Part shown: positions 36,801 through 50,033 of the stretch, piece by piece
How the letters are laid out: every line of letters begins with the position of its first letter
Position numbering within the stretch: the first letter of the stretch is position 1
From: Ciona intestinalis
Lineage: Eukaryota; Chordata; Ascidiacea; Phlebobranchia; Cionidae
Reading direction: 5' to 3'
NCBI RefSeq assembly: GCF_000224145.3
Contig: NC_020173.2
Span: 3,946,061-4,010,060 of the forward strand
DNA: 64,000 bases
Notes under the pieces: model-generated
Database searches by the model: none
The model's input: the letters and a program-made list of their open reading frames with translations, nothing else
What the model was told of the DNA's origin: nothing
Translations under genes and position numbers: made by a program

Positions 36801-38594
36801 TTGCTTTTGGTGAGGTAGATAAAACTCAAGAAAGTCAATCAATGTGTGATATTTAGCACTTGAATTAGAATGTATTCTTTGTTTAACACAATATAGAATG
36901 TTAACTTTTGTATTTAAAAAAATCTTTAACTCCATATGACTTTATTACAGGGTGTTAACTTTGCTGGAGCTGATTTGTCGCGCCTTGATCTGCGTTATGT
37001 CAATTTTAAGCTTGCCACGTTAACCAACTGTAATTTATCGCAAGCAAATTTATACTGCTGTTCACTTGAAAGAACAAATTTATCTGGTTCTATTTTAGAT
37101 GTAAGTACCAAGGATGTAGCTGTTTCCAGCTAAACATTTTGAAAATATTATGTTTAGAAAGGTATGTTACAATAGATCTTAAACAGGTTTCTTTTATTTA
37201 AATTTTGCAAGTTTTTAATAGAAAATACTGTTCATGTATGTTTTTAATAGAAAATACTGTTCATGTATGTTTTTAATAGAAAATACTGTTCATGTATGTT
37301 TTTAATAGAAAATACTGTTCATGTATGTTTTTAATAGAAAATACTGTTCATGTATGTTTTTAATAGAAAATACTGTTCATGTATGTTTTTAATAGAAAAT
37401 ACTGTTCATGTATGTTTTTAATAGAAAATACTGTTCATGTATGTTTTTAATAGAAAATACTGTTCATGTATGTTTTTAATAGAAAATACTGTTCATGTAT
37501 GTTTTTAATAGAAAATACTGTTCATGTATGTTTTTAATAGAAAATACTGTCCATGTATTAAATCTTACTGCATGTGCACAAGCAAGTTTTAACTTTGAAA
37601 ATTAACTGATTTAGTTACATAGATTAGAATTTTTAAATCGGACATGTATTTTCTCCTAGCACTCACACACATAAGTAACCATGTATGCGAGTGCCAATGC
37701 TGATCTATGTACATTTTGTTCACATAGGGAGCAAACTTGCAAGGTGCTCGCATGATTTGTTGCAATGCAGAAGGTTGTTCAATGAAGGCTTGTAACTTTG
37801 ATGATCCATCTGGTATCAAAGCCAACATGGAAGGTGTGGTAATCATTCTATTTTATAAAGATTAATTCCTGCCATTTTTTTTCTTAAAACATGGTAGGGA
37901 ACACCATGATAAGTTTTCTTTGTGGTAACATTGAAGATATTGTGCTGAACTTTATGGAGTAATGGTGTTTTCTACTGGACCATTATGTTTTTGGTTCCAG
38001 GTGCAAATATGAAGGGAGTTAACTTTGAGGGCAGTTTGCTTGCTGGGGCAAACTTAAGAGTGGCAACTCTGAAAAATTCAAATCTCAAAAATTGTGATTT
38101 ACGAGGTGCAATATTAGCTGGGACTGACTTGGAGGTAAAGTAACATTTAAGAAAATGAGACAACAACATTCATTATAACATGCTTATATCAATTGTTTTC
38201 ACTCATAAGTAACCATGTATGTTAGTTACTGTTTTTTTTGCAATACTGACCGTTTTGACAACACAAATATGCCTCCAACAGTAATAACATCAAAACTAAT
38301 ATTGAATACTATGTAAGTGCTTAACCATTGTGCCACGACACCAGTTATATGTTGATTACATCTTGTGGCAACAATGTACATAAGATGGATTACACTTCAT
38401 GCTTACTGATGATCAATGTTCACATACCGTCACCGCATCAACCACCATGTAACCGCTTCATGTTTCTTCGTTTATAGGATTGTGATTTATCCGGCTGTGA
38501 TTTATTTGAGGCAAACTTACGTGGCTGTAATGTGAAGGGAACAAAGTTTGAAGAGATGATAACCCCGCTACATATGACACAGAGTGTACCGTGA
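33827..38594 (+). CDS. KCTD9: KCTD9 BTB/pentapeptide-repeat protein
   Basis: Twelve exons give 395 residues: 33827-33877, 34020-34141, 34926-34984, 35055-35151, 35606-35664, 36072-36200, 36256-36323, 36535-36630, 36951-37100, 37728-37833, 38001-38134 and 38478-38594. All are in phase. Domain order is an N-terminal KHA-like fold (to about residue 75), a T1/BTB domain (about 100-180, WITLNVGGKLFTTTR, then FDRSPEYFEPLLDFLRHGKL), and C-terminal pentapeptide repeats of the A(D/N)LXX type (about 245-385, NFAGADLSRLDLRYVNF and onward). It ends HMTQSVP, close to the human HMSQSVR. KCTD9 is a probable cullin-3 substrate adaptor. The two-base exon phases fit throughout, so the model is firm; only the first exon is short and could have an upstream partner in the gap. 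Confidence 0.95.
34185..34506 (+). mobile_element. tRNA-derived SINE, best copy (KCTD9 intron 2)
   Basis: The head reads GGTGCCGTGGAATAGTGGTT then AGCGCGCCTGCG, an A-box-like RNA polymerase III promoter element. It is followed by AATGGGTTCAAGGGTCGACG as B box. The core is CTACCATTGTGGGCGTATGT then GTCCTTGGGCAAGACACTTA, with an A/T-rich middle and the 3' block GTAAGCTGGCATGAGGTGTT and CGTTTTCCGGCCACGCGAGG. It is about 320 bp and the most complete of five or six copies in the window. Confidence 0.8.
34622..34835 (-). repeat. diverged SINE-related copy, reverse
   Basis: GAGTTACCATGCATGAAACC near the left edge, GTATAGCTGAAAATTTATAC and ACCACCAGGTTGGAGGA resemble the inverted SINE at 20826. AACCGGCTGAACCCAT at the right end resembles an inverted B-box region. 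It is more decayed than the neighbouring forward copy 120 bases upstream, so the two insertions are probably of different age. Confidence 0.45.
37211..37558 (+). repeat. 29-bp minisatellite, 12 copies
   Basis: Twelve head-to-tail copies of a 29-base unit (GTTTTTAATAGAAAATACTG followed by TTCATGTAT) fill 348 bases of KCTD9 intron 9. The copies are essentially identical; only the last shows a change (TGTCCATGTATT). Such uniformity points to very recent expansion or an assembly of polymorphic length. No protein frame is maintained and it does not touch the splice sites. Confidence 0.95.
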
Positions 38595-39708
38595 TTCCTT
38601 TCTGTTTATTTATCGCCGCTTATTCTTCTACGCAATGAGTTGCATTCTTTCTGGTTTTTCTTACAATGTACTTCCAACAGTTTACTGTATGTGCTGCACT
38701 GTTCTGTCGTTTTAATTGTGATCATATATCTTTAACATTTACTTGCATCTACATGCTAAACTTTCCAACACAATGTTCATTCCAGTTATATTCCTATTCA
38801 GTTAATTATTTTATTAGTAATATTGTACTGTGGGGTAAGACGGGACACCTTTAGCATATAATATCAAAATATCGTGATCGTGTTTTAAACAATAAACAAC
38901 GGTCCATGTCAGTCGCTAGGATACGGTTTTGTAATTCTTCGAATGTTCTTTGTTTTCAACAAATTGGGAGTAGAAAATAGAATGAAAAAGTGTCTCATCT
39001 TTTCCCACCCTATTATATAGCTTTCCCTTATAAGATTACAAGTATATATTATACACCCTGAAGGAATGGTGGTTTTTTGTTTGTTTCTGGTTGTAAGATG
39101 TACACAGATCAATTTTCTACCGTCTTAACCTTTGTTAGTACGTCACTCGAGATGTACATACGCCATGAAACCAGCTTAAACCTATCAATCTAATGCAATT
39201 CAAAGAAATCCGACGTCTTAAACAGTAAATCCGCACTGCTGTATAACCGCCACCATTTTGAAACGAAAACTTATAAAACTTCGCGTTCAGCCAGCTAACA
39301 GTCTCATAAGTTTCTGCGAAAAAAAATATACGCAACAAATTCTCGCTTAAAGATTTTTTGCCACATCAAACTCACAGCAAATTTAATCAGTATAGTTGAC
39401 TACAGGAGAAACACACACAAGCAAAATATTGTCACAATTTTGTGATGAAGCCAAAACTACAAAATTTTAATGTTATAAATAAGGTATTTATATAGATAAT
39501 TTAAATAAGTACGAAAAAATGTGGTCCATGAAAAGTCAAAGCAAGTTAAGTTTTTTTTGGCGTTAAAATACGGAATGTCGGAAACACGAAGGTAAAGTAA
39601 GAATAAGGGAACTTAATGTTTGCAATGAACAGTTAGATGTAAAATCAAGTCGGTTATTTTTAGACAGATACTGCCTCGCTGTAGCAAAGTGTTTATTTCA
39701 AGTGATGC
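38595..39708. other. convergent 3' region, KCTD9 / FoxI-A
   Basis: This 1.1 kb region lies between converging stop codons. It contains the MITE at 38826-39016. No open frame of interest was seen in the remaining AT-rich sequence. Confidence 0.5.
38826..39016 (+). mobile_element. MITE copy, complete-looking
   Basis: The left end TACTGTGGGGTAAGACGGGA and right end TCATCTTTTCCCACCCTATT form terminal inverted repeats flanked by TA. The length is about 190 bp. It shares the interior AACAATAAACAACGGTCCAT and GAATGTTCTTTGTTTTCAAC with the 2156 and 56869 copies. Confidence 0.8.
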
Positions 39709-42700
39709 TTAAATTTTGGGATAGTTACGTTGTATGAGATTGTTGACACTAAAGTTGAACGGGTTTGGCATGCAATGTGCACCATGTGGAGAAGTTATGG
39801 AAGACCTACTACCAGATCCGTATGGATTATGAATTTGCTGACTGTGTGCCATTGCCATTGCTGCTGCGCGACTTCCACCATATCCACCACCGGAATGCGT
39901 GCAATCTGGACTTGTCGGTGTTGGAGAAGATATATGACCTCCGCCATTACCAGAGATGCCATAACGAGAACAAGCCTCCATGATGCTTCCACTTCCCATG
40001 TTGTGCCCAAGTGCGGGTGGGCTTCGTTGTGCGCTTGGTGTCAGTGGGCTCCGTGCATGGCCACCACTCTCCATTGATTCGACGGAATGTTGCTGCTGTA
40101 TTTCTGGTTTCACGTGCATGCCACCGAGCATCGAAGACGAGTCTTGGTACATATTAGCGTTGTGATGTTTCAAGTCCATGCCTGCCACACCAGCGTTGTT
40201 GTGTTGTGTGTGATGGTTGTTCTGTGTCGATCCGTGTTGACTTGATACAGCTGTAGGGCTCTCTGATACCATCCTTCCGTCCTGCTGGTTATTCTGCACA
40301 GCGTTAAGCAGGGATATAGGCGGTGGAATTTGGGGCAAATTAAAATCCGCTGGACGCTCAATCGTGTCCTTACCCAGAAGGTTGTTTTGATCTCTTCGCT
40401 TACGTTTTCGCCTGAAAAAATAAATTGATGTTAAATTACAAACTATTAATGCACTATAAAACGATTTTAAAACTAAACATTAATTTTTCTATATGTATTA
40501 TAAAATGGCGTCCAGTTTTAAAATACACATTCGACTGCACCGTCCACCAAACTAGCAAATATTGTATAATTTCCCAAATGTACCAGCTCTAAAATATAAT
40601 TTAATGTTTTTTATAATCATGCATACATGATCACAAGAGGCGCTGTTACTCCACGCGAAAATGTATGTGATATCAGGTTTTAAAAAGGAAATGGTTTTTA
40701 GAGAAGGGCTAGTAGTGTAGTGCCGCAACGATGCGCTGCCCACAGCTGTCAAATAAAACAACATGAACATCAAAACAGGTGTACCAACCGACCAGTTACA
40801 GGCCACTATTTAAACTATTGTAAACGGACTTTTGCACCTTTTAACTGCTTATCTATAAGATAACGATTGAACGTCGTTCGAATCACTATTGTTTGTGTAT
40901 TTTTATTTTCACTTTTATTTAGTGTCAGCTGATCAAAACTGTTTAGGGTGTCGAAATGTCGGTTAGCAAATTTATTTTTTTGTCATTACAGAAGGAATAT
41001 GCATTTTAGCGCTCGAAAACGAGAGTATTATTAGACACAAGATAAATGAAACTTGCGCTGTAGAACTACGCAATATCTGTTTTTGCTATAGCGCAATAAA
41101 CCGCTGGCTTTAGTGAATATTATTTCGCATATAGTTATTATAGTTCAACCAGCAGGTCAATATACACGTTATCCGTTATAGCTTTATTTTATATGAAGTG
41201 TCTGCGCCTCAAATGCTGCAAAACATGTTGAAGCAGCTGCAATATATTATTCATAACTGATTATATAGCAGTCCGAAGTGCGTCCAGTTTATTTGTGCGC
41301 TTATTGTTCGGAACCTAAACTCTAATTAAATGTATACCTCAGGTTGCATTGTGTTATATAGGGGTTATTACAAAGTGGAATCTTTATTGTTGTTGTGATA
41401 GAATAGAATACGGGCCAATTATTCAGGCGGTATAAGTTTTATAATCACGCGGGAAGTACTTGTGCAACGGAATTTTACAAAATGGCGAAAGTGGTAATTT
41501 CGTTGATTTTAAATACAACAGGTAAGGTAAGTTTTCCTGTTTAGCCATGAATATATGTAAAACCATTGGCTTTATGCGATGGTTGTAGTAAATCGTAGAT
41601 AGCATTAAACGTGGTACAATATAGCTGAGTTAGTATTTTGCTTTACGCATTATTTATTACTTTAAATAGCAAAGCGCAAAAGTGTCGCCCTACCAAACAC
41701 TTTAAACGCGCAAAGATAACCTAACTAAATAAGTTCTTATTTTATGAGCATATAAAACGGCGTGCGTCCGATTTCAATTTATGACGCTACCTGTATAAAA
41801 TCAAAAACTATATTTTTAGCAACTCGATAATTTATTGTCCGTATAATTATGCGATATTTCGCGCGTGTAACATTCAGTAAATTTGCCCATTAGACCGAAA
41901 ATATGGAAACCGGGGAAGGAAAACACTCTCATGTCTCATAAAGTGGTTTCTTTCCTCCATATTTAGTTTCTTTCCTGTTAATATCCTATTTATCCCACGC
42001 TATCTCGAGACAAGGTTATCCTAGCAGCGTCTCAATTTCGATTTCATAACGTGCTGGCAATGTCAGGAAGCAAGGCCGACACGCTTGTGACTCCACAGCG
42101 ATTAGAATTACGTCGCGTGCGAAAAATATACAGCTATCCTACCCTCCACTGCATGACAGGTACCTATAGCGATCGCTAACCAGCTAAACCGAGCTGACCA
42201 TGATACTGAACGCACAAGGCAAGGGAGGAATACAGTTTACCGACAAACACCACCGTTAACTCGTGCGTAACTGTTTAGTTGTTTATGTAACATGCAACAT
42301 ATGTGTACGGAGAGCTTGAGATATTCCACATGAAACAAAATAGCTAAGCACAGGTGGCGAAATACATATTTTTACTGATTGACCGCAACGGTGCGCATTC
42401 GTGTGTGAAACCGTATTTGACTGTTTGACACCAAAAATATTTATGTGTAAAATAATGTTGACCTAAATGTATTTGAATTAATGACCGAACAGCTGTACCA
42501 GCTGCTTTATCTTTACTTTTTACAAAAACTTCAAGACCTCCAATACGGTTATAAAAAGCGTTGTTTTTGTTTTGGACAAACTCCAAATGACCAAAATTAA
42601 CCGCCATACAGATGCACAGATTAAAATTAACAATTAATAAATACTTTCGTCCGTTCGTTTGAGCAATCGGAGTTTGTTTAAAATGACCGGACATTGGTTT

Positions 42701-45309
42701 ACAAACACAAGCGAACGAGAATTCACCTGCTAAAGTCGTTTTCTATTCACTGAAAACGGTTCTTTCGTCAATAAATACAGACACCTCGCCGGCTGGTGCA
42801 TATGTCTTACAAAACAACCAATCTCAGCAGTATATGTTGCAGGTTACTGTGTTTAAATATTAACAACCCCATTCTGTTTAACACCTTTAAGGTGGCGAGA
42901 CAATCATGGATTAAACAAAGCGTTAATTGTCCCAAAGGCATATTTTTTTAATATGTACAGTTTTTGACGCGTATTTTGCCCAGTAGCTTGTTTATTTGCG
43001 TTGTCTGTAATGAGTAATCGTAGATTTAGTTATTGAAACGCCGAATATTCCATTTACCAATGAACAAGAATGACATTTATTCTTCACGCTTGACTGCGCA
43101 CAAAGTAACCGTGTCGAACGAGGTGACGTTGTCGCACTTAACGGTCATATTTCGCATGATTAATTGCTGGGAACTTCGAGTAAACTAGAAAAACATATCG
43201 TATCATATTAACTTGTTTTGTATATTTTCGTGGAATAACGCAATTTCTGTGAATTTTAATCGCAAACGTTAATATTTCTTGGTACAAGATGATATACTTT
43301 ATACAGGAAATACCCCATATACCTATATATTTTTAAAGAGCTTTTTCCATTGTTTTTTTTGTACTTAGAAAACCGTACTTTGTACGCGAGGTACATGGAC
43401 CGCGTTAGCGGACTCCCGTAACCCATAAGCACCTGTTCGAAAATTCTTTTGTGGACGTATAAACTAAACCTCGTAACGCCGTTTTGACCGTGAAGAGACA
43501 CGAGCCAAGATTAAGATTATATAGTTGATTCTCACGGAGACTAAACGCAACGAAACATCCTATCTACACATCGTTCTCTTCAAAGCTATATACCAGCGTT
43601 AAAGTACAAAAATATTAACATTTTTTCCGGCAAGGCACGTCCGGAATATTAGCTTAAATGCGTGCAAAGTTTAAGTCGATTACATTAAATTGTCGTTACG
43701 TGTTAGGTGAGCTTCTAAATCGCATCACGACAATACTCAGCGGAAGTTTTAAGCGGAGCGTAGTTTTTGCCGCAAGCGAATTAACCTGTGGTGCATACTT
43801 GACGTATGATGACTGCATGAAGGGATTAGTCGTGACTCTAAACACGCCAAACCCGGTTTGTTTGGGAGACGCAGGCAATATCCGATTAAAATGATTGAGA
43901 TAAAATCATTCAACTATTCTCTTGCACTTGAGTGATTGCCGACACATTCATATAAGACTCTGATGGAATGCATAACAAGACATAACACATGTCCATGCGC
44001 CATGATAATGTTTTGCTACATATAACTTTAATTAAAAAATAGTGATTTTGGGTTCAAAGTATTTTATGTACTTTTAATTTTTTCAGCTTTAGACTAATTG
44101 AATCAATATTTCATTATGCCAAACCGAAAATGCGTTAATTGATCATATTGTTTTGTCAGTTAACCAATATAGCGTACGTTTATGGGCCAGTAAAATATTT
44201 AAACGTTCAAGTTTGTAAAAACAAAATGGCGACCAAAACTTTCGCTTTCGCACAAAAGTTTCAAACCTGAAGTTTCCGTTGTCGAACATTTTCTCGCAAT
44301 TCGGATCAAGCGACCAATAATTTCCCTTTCCCGGGTCATCCTCGTCTCTTGCCACCTTTTTGAAACAATCATTAAGTGAAAGGTTGTGTCGGATTGAATT
44401 CTGCCAGCCAGCTCGACTTTTCTTATAAAAGGGAAAGTTCTCCGCCACGTATTGGTAGATCTGCGAAAGAGTTAGTTTCTTTTCGGGCGAGTTCTGTATT
44501 GCCATCGCAATTAAAGCGGAATAGGAATAAGGCGGTCGGACCATCTTAAACAACTCGGATTGACTTGATAGCGAAAGCCATGCGAAGTCCGAACTGAAGC
44601 CCGGAGCGCCGAAAAACTGTCGTTGACCCGCCGCTGCTGCTGCCGCCGCGGCTCCGTACGTTGCGGATTGCATGTAGGAAGTCGCTGGATTATATGGGTT
44701 GGATCCTGCACCCATTGTCGCTGTACCTGCCGCTGCTGCGTTTAGCCAAAGGTACGGATTTGACGCTCCTGCTGCTGTCGGGTAATCAAGTGCCGATGGA
44801 TAATGATGGTGGCCCGCTGATGCCGCATGCGGGCCTCGTGCCGCCGCTGCTGCTTGAGCTGCGATCGCATTTTGGTTGTAGAAGTTGTCGTACATGGACC
44901 CCGTGCCTGCTGGTCCACTGCCACTGCCTTCCAATATATCTTGCTGTGTCGCACCGTGGTGGTGGTGATGCGTAGGGATTGAACTCATCATGCTGCCGTA
45001 ATAATAAGTGTCAGATTGTTCAAACCCTTCCGTCAATTTCTTGTTATAACTTGCCAGTCCTTCGTTCCTTATTCTCTTGCTGGTCTGTTCACTTTGTACG
45101 TCGTCGTTATACAACGGTGGTTGATTGATCTCAGGACTCAAAAATGTTCGTTCGGTTTTGATATCAGTGAAACCGCAGTTCGATGAAAAGTATTTTGCTT
45201 CTTTTACGGGTTCGAAATTATCTTCAGTCAAATTAAAAAAGTTTTTAAATTGTCGTGCTGCGTCGTCTGCTACAGTAGGGAATGAACACAGTGGTTGATC
45301 GTATACCAT
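39709..45309 (-). CDS. FoxI: forkhead transcription factor FoxI, paralogue A
   Basis: Two exons (44267-45309 and 39709-40411) joined in phase give 581 residues, starting at the ATG 45309. The N-terminal region is rich in alanine and histidine runs ([13 protein letters not shown]). The fork head lies at about residues 258-350: [20 protein letters not shown], the recognition helix [18 protein letters not shown], then [20 protein letters not shown] and GNFR split by the intron and continued [27 protein letters not shown] just ahead of the domain and [16 protein letters not shown] at the C-terminus are FoxI hallmarks. FoxI factors act in ectoderm, placode and ion-transporting epidermis in chordates. 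The 3.9 kb intron and the 13 kb upstream spacer are candidate regulatory DNA. Which published tunicate FoxI name applies was not determined. Confidence 0.95.
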
Positions 45310-48300
45310 GCTATAGTATACCGTCAAACATAAATTGCCGCAACCATTTAAAAGTACAGCGCGAATAACAGTTTCTTAATTGATGCTGAAACGAAAACAC
45401 ATATATGATAACTATCACGAGAGATAACAGTATATCAGATCACACGGAGTTGGCCTCAAAACGTGGGTAATTACCAGAAATATTGCTATCGCTACATCAA
45501 GCTAGGGAATTCACGGGGAAGTCACACGGAGTATTTTGACTCCAATCACTGCCGTTGCAGTAACAAACCCCGGTTCGGTTGTCTGTCTGTGCAACAATCC
45601 ACCACTGTTTTGAAAAACGACAGCTTTCCAAGCTGATTTGAGATAAAAGCTGCTTGCATTGCACACCATCGCGTATCAACCTCACTGCTGTTACGCAAAA
45701 CGTGCGTCATGTAAATAAGTTTAAACATAAACACTGCTCAACCCCCCTGCTAACTCGTTTGCTTACCGTGATCCGTATTTACGGTACACATTAAACGCAG
45801 TTTATTACCCAAATTGTTCCACGCGGACCGACAGTTGTGCGCAGAGCAGTAACTGCACAGCGCAACTGGCAGGTTTAACAGCCCAAGTTTTCATAGGCCC
45901 ATAAAGTTACAATTGAGCATTGTGATAAGTAAAAGCATCGCATCAAGAGATTGTTATCTAATTTGTAGAAGTCTAGAACAGATCCGTTTTTAATTGAATA
46001 AATACCTTAAGACGATGGTAAAACCGTAAGCGGTAGATGGTATTTTCAGATAAAGCATTTTTTGTCGAGATTTTTAACGATCGTAGCGCCGCCAGTGCTC
46101 CACGATTTAGCAAACAGGTTTCGACTTAGCTTCGGACTCAGTTCATAACTCGCTTGATTTTATAACATAAACATTCATCGATGGCAGCCTCGGGGAAGCG
46201 GCCACGGCGCGTTTAACCAAAAGTCTAACTTAACTTACGAAGCGAAAATTTATTTAAAAAAATTATGCCGTTAAAATCTTGTGTCGTCATTTTACGAAAA
46301 ATTACAAACTAAACATTTCACGGTTTTACATGTATTTCAGTACGCAACGATTTTTCGTTTTACATAATTAAAATAATGATTTAGTGAACAACAGTACGAT
46401 ACGTTATATTTTATTGCTTTGTCGGCGTTGTACTTTTAACTTACCAATTATGGTTGATATTTTGCCAAAATAGACCAGTTAGCCTTTTAAGCGCCATCTA
46501 AAAATAATCCTCTAATTAAATAATTATTTCGCTAACTCTGGATGTTTGGCAAACTTTTAAAATCCTGACTGGGCCAATTTCAGTTTACCGCTAAACCGTT
46601 GCCCTAATCGTCCATAATTCCACCGTTTCGCTCGCCGGATAATTACTGTTTTGTATAATCTTTGCACTGTAAACTGCCGAGCAGTTTCGTACTCAATATT
46701 CGCTGTTTACTATACGAAAACTGTTTGACTTGGGTGCGGAACTCCACAACGTTTTATGTCACAACCATGCCCGCCTTTTTCTACTAACGAGAGAATTACT
46801 TCTGATGACGAAAACTCGACGCTTCTCTCGTTACCAGAATTCGATCTAATTTTGACTGTACTTAAATTTTAGTAACGGCAAATTACCTCTAAAAGAATTA
46901 CATGACGAATTTTGAGTTTAAAAATCTTTGATAAACAAGTTGTAACAAATTCACACTTGGTGAATTGAAGTGCTTACGTTTGTCTTTTACCTCAATACTG
47001 ATTACGGTGTGGGCAGGTTTGGAAGATTTAGATTTTTTGCACAAATAACTATATGAATAAGCTGCAGCATTAAAAATGTTGACGATGTTTTTATTATTTC
47101 CCTTTGTTTGAATACAGTCGTGTCCTCACAGCTGTGTGAACGGTTCCGACACACGACCGAAGATAGTTTGTCGTTTAGAAAGACAGATCTGGTGTTCTTG
47201 TTTTTTCTCTATAATCAACCGTACATCTCACAAATAATCATCTCTGTATATTTGTCAACAGAATATACGACATGGTTTGCGTTTGGTCGCACCACGAAAT
47301 TAAATGAACAAGTTTACTTATGTATATGCATTAATGCTAGTAGAAGCCTATATGTCGTGTAACGTTCTCTGCCCCGAGTATACAGTGTAACCAGTGGCAG
47401 CCTTTCTTGGATCTATTATTACCCATTGTTTCCTCTGCTCTTTACAAAGTTTTATCCTCATATAACCTGATGTATATATAATGAACTAGTTATATATATA
47501 GTAGCCATTTACCCATCATTTAACTAGCTATAATTAAACGTTTATCATCGTTTTGTGAAAATATGATCACGAAACAACCTTTATCGTGTGACCATGTTGA
47601 TGACTCGTTCATCAGCCGCGGATGCTGGCGTCTCGACGTCAAGACGCTCGTTTCGTTTTCACTGCTCAATGTGCAAATTCCTTTCATATTTTTAAATTTT
47701 ATTCTTCGGAAAACATATGCTTATGGGTTAGTGCGTGTTTCTTTGTCAAATCAACCAATTAAAGCGCCTCCACGCGGCAGCTTATACCGGAGCGCCTGCG
47801 AATCACTTCTAAGCTCCATGTTTTCATTAGCGGTCTGAACACACACAGATATTGTAAGATTAGTACAAGACAGACTGCAGCATATTTCTTTTATTTTCTT
47901 TATATCGAATTGTATATCTCACGGGAATCTATACAATCCGAACCCGCTCAAGTTCGACGTAAGTTCGTGTAGCAGTCGCCTGATTTAGTGCTTTATTACA
48001 TCATTATGACTCTGCCATTCATACGTTAGACAATAATCTTTATATCATGGCATTTACTAGCAATAAATTGTCCACTATCGCAGCGCGCCTTAATTACACG
48101 AATGCGAAAGGCATTAGGAACGCTAAACGTTGCATATTTGTTTATTTAATGTTGTCCCGTTGGCTTAAAGATGAATGGATTACTGTCCTTTCTATTAATT
48201 TTTTAAAAATTAATGGACCTGTTTTGAGTAATGCCCGTTTGCTTCGCCTCTCCTCTGCTCGCTACTGTTTTCATGTAAATAAAAACGATTTTGCGCAAAA

Positions 48301-49889
48301 ACACAGATCTCCGTGGCTGGACGTACACGACTGACACATGCCATGTTCACTGCATTATAAATTACAAACAGAAACAAAGACGTCGTACAAGACTTATTAC
48401 ATAGAAAGCAAATTATATTTAACCGACCAAGCGCGACTCCTCAAAACCGGTAAATACGCTACATTTTGTCGCCCCAATCAGTATTCAATGTATCATATCT
48501 TATAATACATCATGATATAATATTGGGGAATATTGCCACGAAAAGAAATAAACTTATGCAGAAAATGTTCCCTTACGATATGCTTCATCCTGCTAAGTCC
48601 AGCAACGTGTATAGACCATTTGTATTTGGCGTAATATTACACAAGTACGTATTCCATTTTATAATTTACAAATACAGTTTCATAAACAATTATTAATTTC
48701 CATACGCCCTTGACAGCCTGCTTGTTTTATCCAACGTTTTAAGCTTCAGAATCAATTACCAGCATATTTGAAATTAATTTAACATCTCATTAAATATTAC
48801 CAGTGTCGGCATAATTACTACGTAAAAACATTAACAGGCCGTAACGCCTTATACTGATAGAGCACCGGGAAGGCATAGACGTCCATTAAAAGATTTTTCC
48901 TTGTTGCCAACACAAACTAACGTCGACGGAAATGGATTCTCGCTAGAAATCTCTTGTCCGTCCCTCCCGCCCAATGCCGCCTCTCCCGTGTATTGTTGTA
49001 AACCATAACACTCGCTCTCTGGGAAAGCTGAATAATCCATACACAAAATTGTATGTCCTCGTATTTACAGACAGCTCCCCCTAATGCAGAGTAGGCCTGA
49101 TTACCAGGGACCTAAATTGAATTGAAAGTACGTTGTTTTTCAAATCCGCGCCCTACAGCTCCAGTTTACACGAGTATCCCCGCCCAAAAACATTATAACA
49201 CAAGTCGAGGGACTTTTCACACTGATGTAATTTATTTAGAGTAATATCAAACTAGTGTTAACAAATTAGTCATACATTGTAATCTCCATTCTTTCGTATA
49301 GAAATCTCACGCTAATCTTACAGACACAATAAAAAACACAGAATTTCGCCACAAAACCAACACTCCAAACTTACAATAGTTATAAATCTTATACAATTAT
49401 CTGTCGCATACTTTTTACGTTCTCTAATTTAAAATAACATTTTTATAGGTTTACGATTAGCCCTAAATAATTAAAGATCAATATATCCGTTGTTTATGAA
49501 CAAAATGTACTGCATTTTGCATTCGTATAGTTAAATGAATCAATATATAAGGTAAAACTTGTGACATCACTGTTTTTGCATTGTACATTTTTTTAAATTC
49601 AACTTTAAAAAATGTTTTAGTTGCTCAAAGGTTTTAAGGTTTTTGTTAATTGTGTTTGAGATTCTTAGGAATTAGGTTGTTTTGTAAATTGTAGCGAAGC
49701 CCGTTTGCTTTTGTGAAAAGGTTCGGGATTTTTTTCCTTGTCATTCCAGAGTTTTAAGTTTTCCTGGGAAACTTTGGTTGTTTGGTTTGGGTTGGTTAAT
49801 CTACAAATAAACATTACGGTAAATTCGTTTAACGGTTGTAACAGTCTGCTCGTATTAAATTTTAGGACTTTATACGCAACAATAGAGTT

Positions 49890-50033
49890 ATATAGTAGGG
49901 TGGGGGAAAATAGAAAAACTTTTTATTCTATTTTCTTGTCTCATTTCGTTGTAAACAAAGAAAATTTAAATAAATATAAACCGTATATTCTCACGACTCC
50001 CATAGACCGTTGTTATTTGTTACCCTACTATAT
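49890..50033 (-). mobile_element. MITE copy, reverse, internally shortened
   Basis: TATAGTAGGGTGGGGGAAAA at the left and TTGTTACCCTACTATA at the right are the family ends. The interior reads the other way round (GTAAACAAAGAAAATTTAAA, then TCTCACGACTCCCATAGACC). At about 144 bp it is shorter than the 190 bp copies, and the AATATTATGTGCTAAA block is missing. Confidence 0.7.

Noticed and set aside
26712-38594. MAK16, CACUL1 and KCTD9 as one operon
   Set aside because: They share a strand, but the spacers of about 620 and 1190 bases are far larger than in known tunicate operons, and no trans-splice evidence is visible.
44661-44975. 104-residue plus-strand frame within FoxI-A exon 1
   Set aside because: It is an antisense shadow of the alanine/histidine-rich FoxI coding sequence.
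48849-49046. 65-residue minus-strand frame beginning MCMDYSAFPE
   Set aside because: The composition looks somewhat protein-like, but no donor or acceptor partner or family match was found.
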